From assembly GCA_036768485.1 (NCBI GenBank), contig JAVLUZ010000191.1, positions 1,023,742 through 1,087,741 of the forward strand: a stretch of 64,000 nucleotides of DNA. The letters run 5' to 3'. The notes below the pieces were generated by a model. That model ran no database searches. It was not told where the DNA came from and saw only the letters and a program-made list of their open reading frames with translations. Below are positions 57,975 through 64,000 of the stretch, in pieces (the stretch's first letter is position 1; every line of letters begins with the position of its first letter). Both the position numbers and the translations under genes were made by a program. This stretch comes from Mermis nigrescens. Lineage: Eukaryota; Nematoda; Enoplea; Mermithida; Mermithidae.

Positions 57975-58265
57975 TTTTAGGGGGTAAGCGGCTGCAAAAA
58001 TGGAGCCGCTTACCCCTTCCCCTGAAAATGGCCGAGAAATATACATGTGACAGGGGGTTTGGGCTATCCCTCATCCACGCTTTGAAGTCCCGAACTTCCT
58101 TGAAAGTCAGAAAATATTTGACCACCCTCCCCCATTTTTTGGCGAAAACCTGCGCTTTTTTGGCTCTTTATATGTGTTTTTACCATTTTTGATCTAGTCG
58201 CTAACCCCCTCCTTCTAAAAATGGCGAGGGACCCCTACCCTAGATTTCCAGCCGTTACATGTATA
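57975..58265. repeat. Dispersed repeat, copy 2
   Basis: 'ATACATGTGACAGGGGGTTTGG', 'AAATGGCGAGGGACCCC' and 'CAGCCGTTACATGTAT' in the same order as at 110-330. Confidence 0.6.
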
Positions 58266-58550
58266 CTGAGGGACCCTCATAAAATTTAAGCGATTACATG
58301 CATGTTTTATAGTGATAGTTTATCTATTTACTCTAGCTCACATTCTAAAATAATGTATCACTTCGTGAAATTCTAATAGTTAGGTACACTTTTGCCATAC
58401 TAAAAAATTAAGTTCAAAAAATTCAAAAGGTTTTCACCCAAAATCGTCTGACAGTGACTTGTGTGTTGGACCCTGCGGGGGTAATACCCTCCCCCTTATG
58501 GGAATGTATGGTCTCATTTATTACATCCAATACCTATTGCATCCAATCGC

Positions 58551-58652
58551 TACAGCAGCAGTAGCAGTAGCGAAGATTCAAATGATATAGAGTGTGCTAA
58601 TAGCAGCGACATAGACTTTATTGATGATTCAGACAATGAAACACTGGACTAA
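58551..58652 (+). pseudogene. hAT transposase C-terminal tail remnant
   Basis: An acidic Ser-rich tail (SSSSSSEDSNDIEC...DFIDDSDNETLD, stop 58650-58652) about 220 bases before the right end of the 10.6 kb element. The reverse-oriented relative at 61670-61770 follows directly on a recognisable hAT C-terminal block, which is why this is assigned to a transposase. Confidence 0.55.
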
Positions 58653-59668
58653 ATTTGTTTTTTTGTGACATAAATAGTAATAAAACTTGATATGAAAAGG
58701 CGCACCTAACTTTGCGCTTGCCACTTACTACTGAATGGAGCAGTCGCTCATTATTTATTTTCCTATGTCCACCCCAAGTATGTGTCATGCAATAATATTT
58801 TCCTTGTCTGACCCCGGCCAGCCAGCCCCCGGCCCCCGGCCCCGGCCAAAAAAAAGTCGCCCCAGTTGATCACTACAGGCCCGTATAAATTTTTCAAGAA
58901 CATAAGGGGGGGGCAAAGGATGAATTAGGAAAGATGTTTTACGACCATTATAGCTGTACACACACCATTTTTTCGCAGCGATTTGGTTCACATTATACAC
59001 CAGACTCAAAATTTTTTTCCACTATTTCCAACATTTTTCCACATTTTTTGGGAGGTCTAAAAACGTTAAAAATAGAGCACGTGTGTTAAAAAATCAGTCT
59101 TTTGAAGTAGAAAATCCTATGTACACATGTAATAGCGGCAGGACTGGCAAAAACCCAGATTTGAAAATTTTGCGTTTTGGGGTTTTTCATGGGTTTTTGC
59201 TGGGTTTTTGGGGTTTTTGAGGGTTTTTGGTGGGTTTTTCCTGATATACACAAGAGTTATCTGTATACACTTATAAACATTGACTTGTCTTACTTTGTGA
59301 CTTATAAAGGACCCAACATAAAAAATAGGACAAGTTCAAAACAAAGCTTTATTCGACTGTCGCTGTGTTGATCTCCCTATCATCACAGTCATCAGTATCC
59401 ATCATGGTTGGATCACAAAGCTGATTGACATTGGTTTTAATGAACACCAGCCTTCGGACTGTATCTATCAGTGCTCAGTGAATTTCTCATTTTGAATAGA
59501 CAAAACCAAAGATTGAAAAATTTTGTTCCGATGAGGCCGTTGAAAGTGCCAACTAGTGATCGACCGGAGCGACTTTTTTGGCCGGGGCCGGGCGGTACTG
59601 AGGCTGAAAAAACCCCGGCCCTGGCTGGAGCCCGGAGTCAGACAAGGAAAATATTATTGCATGACACA

Positions 59669-61516
59669 TAGTGATCGACCGGAGCGGCTAAACTGGCCGG
59701 AGCCGGAGATCCGACTGGAGCCGGATAGAACCATGTTGCTTCGGCCGGAGCCGGAGCCGGCGCCGGAGGCCGGAGCCGGAGAAATATAATTTTACACGTG
59801 TGGATAGATAGGACATCTTTGTGACCAAGACCTAGACCATAGTGCACATGCATCTTAACTGCATGTCAGCTAATTAGTTATATGAAATACAGGGGCGGAT
59901 TTAAGGGGTACGGCGGGGGGAGTGCTCCCCATCGGCCAAAAATATTTGGCGAGATAAAGAATGCAGGGGCGGATTTAAGGGAGGGCAGGGGTGGCCGCCC
60001 CCAGCTTGGCCAAAAATATTTGGCGAAATAAAGATCGGATAAGCAATTTGCAATGATTTTTGGCCGACAGTGACCGTAAATTCTCAAAATTTTTTTGGCG
60101 CTATGCGTCGGATGATATGTACCTATTAATGAGATTTATTTACTTTCTTGGCGACCTGGAAGCCATTATCTGTTCATGTAAGTTTCAAAAGAATGTTTAC
60201 AGCAGAAACAGCTATTTTTTCATAGTTTTCTTCTATTTTCGATTAAAAATTTCGATGTTTCATATCAAATGCTATAAATACAAGAAATCTAGCAGTAAAT
60301 CATGCTTCTAGGCACGATTTTTTTCGTATTCGGCAAAAATTTTTCCCGATGTACAACGATTTTTTGGGACCGTCTTCGTACATGTACAAAGATTTTTGGA
60401 AGACAGAAATTGCAAAAAAGGTCTGTAATTCAGAAAACTGTTCTATATATCTTTAGAATGGCAGAAATTGCATTTCAAAAGGAAAATGTCGAATTTTTTG
60501 GCGCTTCGCGCCGTTTTACGATTCTTAGTGATTTTCGCCCTAAGATACCCAGAAATTACCTGAAACACACTACCAAAATTCGAACAACTGGTTTTTCCTC
60601 ACTAAAATCGCTTCTGTACCATATGATAGTACCTAAAAATTTGTGTGTGCAAAATGTACAAAGACTTTTGGGGACGATCTTTGTACATGAACACACGGAC
60701 CTTGTACAAAAAACACTGACTGCTTCTAGACATCTATCCGCTTTAATTTCACAAATTTTCCGGCGCTTCGCGTCAGGTTTTTGTTGAAGTCAAAGAAATT
60801 TAATGATTTTTTTTTACACAAAATTGCCTAAAATTTTAAAATTTTAAGAAAAAATATTGCGGGCTGTTTTCGGAAAAAGTAGGGATACCGCCCCTTTAGG
60901 AAAATTCTAGATACGCAACTGGTAAAATAGACTAAATTCAACAAAATTTTATTCAATGCTTTTATTACGAAAAAAGCTGTCTCCTTAGCCTGCCCTAAAT
61001 AAAGCATCAATAGGCAATATTTGATGTTAAAGCATGATTGTGTGCGACCGTATATACATAGGTACGTTACATACTATATTATGTTCAGTGAATTGCGAAT
61101 ATGACGTACAGAATGGATAGCAACATTATCTGGAAAATCAGTATAGCATGTGCAGTGCAGGCCAGACTGCATCTTATGCTACCCCATGACTTCCAGTGTT
61201 AACAGGAATTTACTGCAGCGATTTTCACAAATTTGTTTCATTTTCATTTTCGTTTTTTCCTAAAAATAAATATTTTACGATTGTGGTGGTAGTAGACACT
61301 TTATTTGGTATTATTTCCTTTTTCTGCTATTATATTGTGCTCTGACTAAATTTAATAAGCATAATGTCAGCAATTAGTACGTTCGGTCACTTTGCAAAAA
61401 ACGAAAAAATTCTCCGGCCTCCGGCCGATTTTTGGATGTCCTCCGACAGGAGCACCGGAGTGGAAAAAATGGCCGGATTTGCCGGAGGCCGGAGCCTGAT
61501 CTCCGGTCGATCACTA
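59669..61516. mobile_element. hAT-like element, level 3 of nest, TSD ATGACACA
   Basis: Left end TAGTGATCGACCGGAGCGGC, right end reverse-complemented TAGTGATCGACCGGAGATC. Perfect 8-bp duplication ATGACACA (59661-59668, 61517-61524). The uninterrupted family sequence at 58780-58800 (reverse) reads GCATGACACATACTTGGGG, confirming the site. GGCCGGAGCC-rich subterminal zones. No transposase. Confidence 0.92.
59890..60921. mobile_element. hAT-like element, level 4 of nest
   Basis: CAGGGGCGGATTTAAGG to (reverse) CAGTTGCGTATCTAG; flanks ATGAAATA (59882-59889) and GTAAAATA (60922-60929) agree at 6 of 8. Same family as 9439-10510. The first about 74 bases are repeated directly at 59964, a second CAGGGGCGGATTTAAGG head. 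Confidence 0.78.
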
Positions 61517-61776
61517 ATGACACATACTTTGGGTGGGCATAGGGAGAGAAATAATGAACGACTGCTTCATTCAGTAGTAAATGCAAGCGCAAAGTTAGGT
61601 GCATCTTTTCAAATCAAGTTTTATTACTATTTATATCACAAGAAACATTTAGTCCAGTGTTGCATTGTCTGAATCATCAATAAATTCTAAAAGCTGCTAT
61701 TATCACACTAAATATTATTTTAATCTTCACTACTGCTACTGCCGCTGCTTGCGCCGCATTCTACATATTCATCAGC

Positions 61777-61914
61777 CTAAGTGCTTAGGAGCTTTTTCAT
61801 ATTGAATCCAATTGCTCGCAAATTATGCTTTAGAAATAAGAGCTTCTGAAAATTTTCTGGCTTCAATTGAATTCTTGAACCATTAGCCAAATCACGAGCT
61901 GACTTGAATTCGCG
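61777..61914 (-). pseudogene. hAT transposase C-terminal (dimerisation) fragment
   Basis: Minus-strand frame of 45 residues, SARDLANGSRIQLKPENFQK then LLFLKHNLRAIGF, stop 61777-61779. It matches the closing block of hAT transposases (…RNRLSPEN.EKLLFL..N), part of the C-terminal dimerisation domain. The upstream part is missing because the element end follows at 61987. The reading continues in another frame into the Ser/Asp tail near 61740. Confidence 0.7.
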
Positions 61915-62237
61915 TTAGCTGGACACAGATTTAATAGGCGGGCTGAATGGCCGGGATAGCCGGGGCCGGTGCCACGGTCGATCTTTACTGCCAACGTAAA
62001 TACCTATGTAATAAGTATAAAAGTTAGACATCAAACATTGGAAAATTACACTACACATGAAACTTACAATAATAGAAATGAACTTATGTTGTTAAGTACC
62101 TGAATCTCATAAGCACTTGCATCTCAGAATACCAAAAACCCCAAAACCACCAAAAACCTAAGATTTTTTAGAATTACAAAAAGCCCACCAAAAACCCAAA
62201 AACCCAAAAACCCACTCATGCCAGCCCTGAAAAGCGG

Positions 62238-63463
62238 TATTTGATGCACTCTATGTATAAAAATTTCGTGCTCTACTATAAAGATCACGATCAGTATACG
62301 TTATTTCTGTTGAAACTTGAATTTTCTTCCTTCATTGAAGCATTTTAGCCAATTATGAAGTCGCTTTTGACAATAAAAACTATAATTTATTAAATGGTGC
62401 GAAGCGCTAGAATATTTTGAAATCTTAGCGCTCGAAAACGTATTTTTGCATAACATACTAACCGAATCCATGCAGAAGATAAGGATTATCAATCGGAGCG
62501 AAGTTCTAGACCAGATTGTCGATAAAAATGCTGCAATTGGCGCAGCGCGGCTTAAAGATTAATAACAAGTAAGAATTGAATCAATTTGGTGCGAAGCACC
62601 AAAACATTTTTGAAGTTTTAGCTCTCTTAAACACATTTATACATTACAAAAATTTTCATCAAATTACAACCAAGCCCAAAAATTTTTTCCATTTCCCAAA
62701 ATTTTGGTTGACAAATAGACCAAAAAGTGGAAAAAACGGTGTGTACACATTGTAAATTTTACTACGCCTTTAGTATGGCAAGAATCCAATGGACACCCTC
62801 TTGAACGATTCCCATTTTCTGCATAAAACCTGTGCATAATAGAAAACATAGATGCAAAATACGCTTTAAATTGTATAAATACTAAAAATGGAGTGTTTAA
62901 ATCGCGCGCTTGGGACTAAATTAGGGGTTGTCTTGTCGGTCTTGATTTCTTGGTTTTTTTATGCTTCGAAAATCGGCCTGGTTTTTGGTTTTTTGTGGTT
63001 TTTTTTGGTTTTTTTTAAAATTGATGTTAAACGATGTCGCAAGATGCCTATTTCTTAATTTGTAAACACTCTCTGGCATTGGTGTAGCTGGTTCACATAT
63101 GTATTAAGATAGCCACGTTTACGCATACAGCCTGGCCCGTATTCAGGGGGCGGGGAGGCCTGCCCCCGAAATGGGAAAAATTTTTTGTTTTTCTCAAGGG
63201 TCCCCCAGAGGAAAAAATGAAAAATTGGCAAAGTGCATCTGAAACACCGTTAAAACAGGTTTTTAGCGTACTTTTGAGCTAGTAAACTCGAAATTTTTCG
63301 GCACTTTGCACTGGATTTCTTGTTTATGTATAGTTTTGTCTTCTAAATCACTAAAAATCGCTCAAATTTGAGTTAGACATAGAGAGCATGTCAATTTTTT
63401 CTAGCCCTGTGCGCCGTATTCATTGTTTAGCTATAGTTTTTGCCTTCTAGCTCGGCTAATATT
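62238..63463. other. Repeat remnants, no gene recognised
   Basis: GGTGCGAAGC(G/A)CC words at 62396 and 62590, GGTTTTTTGG runs at 62950-63015 (like the ends of the level 1 hAT), and a 'CAGCCTGGCCCGTATTCAGG' hAT-like end at 63129. No coding exon seen. Confidence 0.5.
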
Positions 63464-64000
63464 GAGAACGTGGTGACCTTCTATAAATTAACTTTGTCTG
63501 GTTGATTTAATCTAATTAAGGGTCAAGGAATTCAAATCTGAAACACTTAGGTGGCGGTCGGAATTATTGACTGAGTAACAGGCTGTTGAAGTTCATGTGC
63601 TAAAGGATAGGCGAAAAGTATGCTCTGCCTTTGTGAATGTTTCGGATTAGTCTCCGAAGCGTTGGGGGACTGTGACTGAGCGGGGTTACCAATGTCTTTG
63701 GCTTAGGCTTAGTTATGTGTATTCACATTGATGCCAGCGCATGGGCTAAGCCTGAGATAAATGGAGCGAAAATTGTGGAGCAAGCGGAGCAATTTTTGCT
63801 CCATTTATGCCTTAGGCTTAGCCCATGTCTGGCATCAATCTGAATCCGCAAGCAATTGCTGTCGCCACAAATTGAAAACTGAAAAGGAATTTTTTCAAAA
63901 CATTCACAAAAAACCGCATTCCGATCGATAACACCACCTTTCTCGGATTCAGTAATGTTGAAAACCCAAGAAAATAGCATTTTTGACAAAAAAACACGAA
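63464..64000 (-). mobile_element. TIR element Y, reverse copy, cut by window end
   Basis: Starts TATTGAGAACGTGGTGACC and follows 15578-15000 in reverse, including 'GGGTCAAGGAATTC', 'GGATTAGTCTCCGAAGCGT' and the central palindrome (about 63731-63838, 'GCCAGCGCATGGGCTAAGCC'). Confidence 0.8.

Larger units (their letters stand above)
48298..58875. mobile_element. 10.6 kb hAT-like composite, TSD CAGGCCCG
   Basis: Left end TAGTGATCGACCGGGGCC; right end reverse-complemented TAGTGATCAACTGGGGC. The ends fit the hAT pattern (YARNG). A perfect 8-bp direct repeat CAGGCCCG abuts both ends (48290-48297, 58876-58883). Subterminal zones are (C)CGGCC-rich. A transposase C-terminal remnant is at 58551-58652. 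Inside are LINE fragments, a palindrome complex (51823-56243) and a block of TTTGTACATG/GGCGCTTCGCGCC repeats (56870-57960). The same end family recurs at 59554, 59669, 61516 and 61987. Confidence 0.85.
59554..61987 (-). mobile_element. hAT element, level 2 of nest, TSD GTGCCAAC
   Basis: Left end TAGTGATCGACCGGAGCGAC, right end reverse-complemented TAAAGATCGACCGTGGC. Flanks GTGCCAAC (59546-59553) and CTGCCAAC (61988-61995) agree at 7 of 8. Its left 110 bases are the reverse complement of the right end of the 48298-58875 element, so both are one family. The transposase remnant (61777-61914) is on the minus strand. Confidence 0.85.
59139..62229. mobile_element. hAT-like element, level 1 of nest, TSD AATAGCGG
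   Basis: Left end CAGGACTGGCAAAAACCC, right end reverse-complemented CAGGGCTGGCATGAGTGGG. Subterminal GGGTTTTTG runs lie at 59177-59240 and, inverted, at 62137-62218. Flanks AATAGCGG (59131-59138) and AAAAGCGG (62230-62237) agree at 7 of 8. Confidence 0.82.

Noticed and set aside
59160..59240. Telomere-like GGGTTTTTG repeats
   Set aside because: They are the subterminal part of a hAT-like element, mirrored at 62137-62218; unit length is irregular.
1..64000. CRISPR arrays, bacterial operons, rRNA genes
   Set aside because: No regularly spaced identical repeats with unique spacers, no prokaryotic gene layout, and no recognisable rRNA.

Overview
The window is a transposon-crowded piece of an animal nuclear genome (AT-rich, spliceosomal introns with GT/AG borders, one 100-base N gap at 3901-4000). 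It is not bacterial. A secreted protein with a DB-module-like cysteine pattern makes a nematode the best guess, but the evidence does not fix the species.

Four host genes can be rebuilt exon by exon from domain continuity and matching splice phases: (1) a CNNM-type (DUF21 + CBS pair) membrane protein on the minus strand, 13541-21906, 11 exons; (2) a secreted DB-module-like protein on the plus strand, 27610-34308, 11 exons, all introns phase 0; (3) a phosphatidylethanolamine-binding protein (PEBP), plus strand, 35528-42725, 5 exons; (4) a C-type-lectin-like single-pass membrane protein, plus strand, 43360-46557, with one apparent 1-base frameshift. Most introns are stuffed with short repeats, and PEBP intron 1 holds an entire PIF/Harbinger transposon (about 36221-40181) with its transposase (one stop codon) and its Myb-like partner gene (intact over a two-exon structure).

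Layout: 1-4600 repeats, microsatellites and a gap. 4613-26398 a very large inverted repeat (arms about 2.5-2.8 kb, loop about 15 kb) capped by two copies of one terminal-inverted-repeat element; the loop carries the CNNM gene and a 2.3 kb hAT-like element. 27.6-46.6 kb the three plus-strand genes. 48298-58875 a 10.6 kb hAT-like composite with a perfect 8-bp target duplication, carrying CR1/Jockey-like and RTE-like LINE remains inside nested palindromes. 59139-62229 a four-level nest of hAT-like elements, each level with its own terminal repeats and near-perfect or perfect 8-bp duplications.

The most unusual signal is a group of short elements (about 240-390 bp, ends CCATA...) that repeatedly show 6-bp target duplications (TCTAGA, TCGGTA, ACCTCA, TTCCGA, CTGCGA, TAGGTA). 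At 11.4-12.4 kb several stand end to end, separated only by a TCTAGA-type hexamer. No coding partner for this group is visible in the window.
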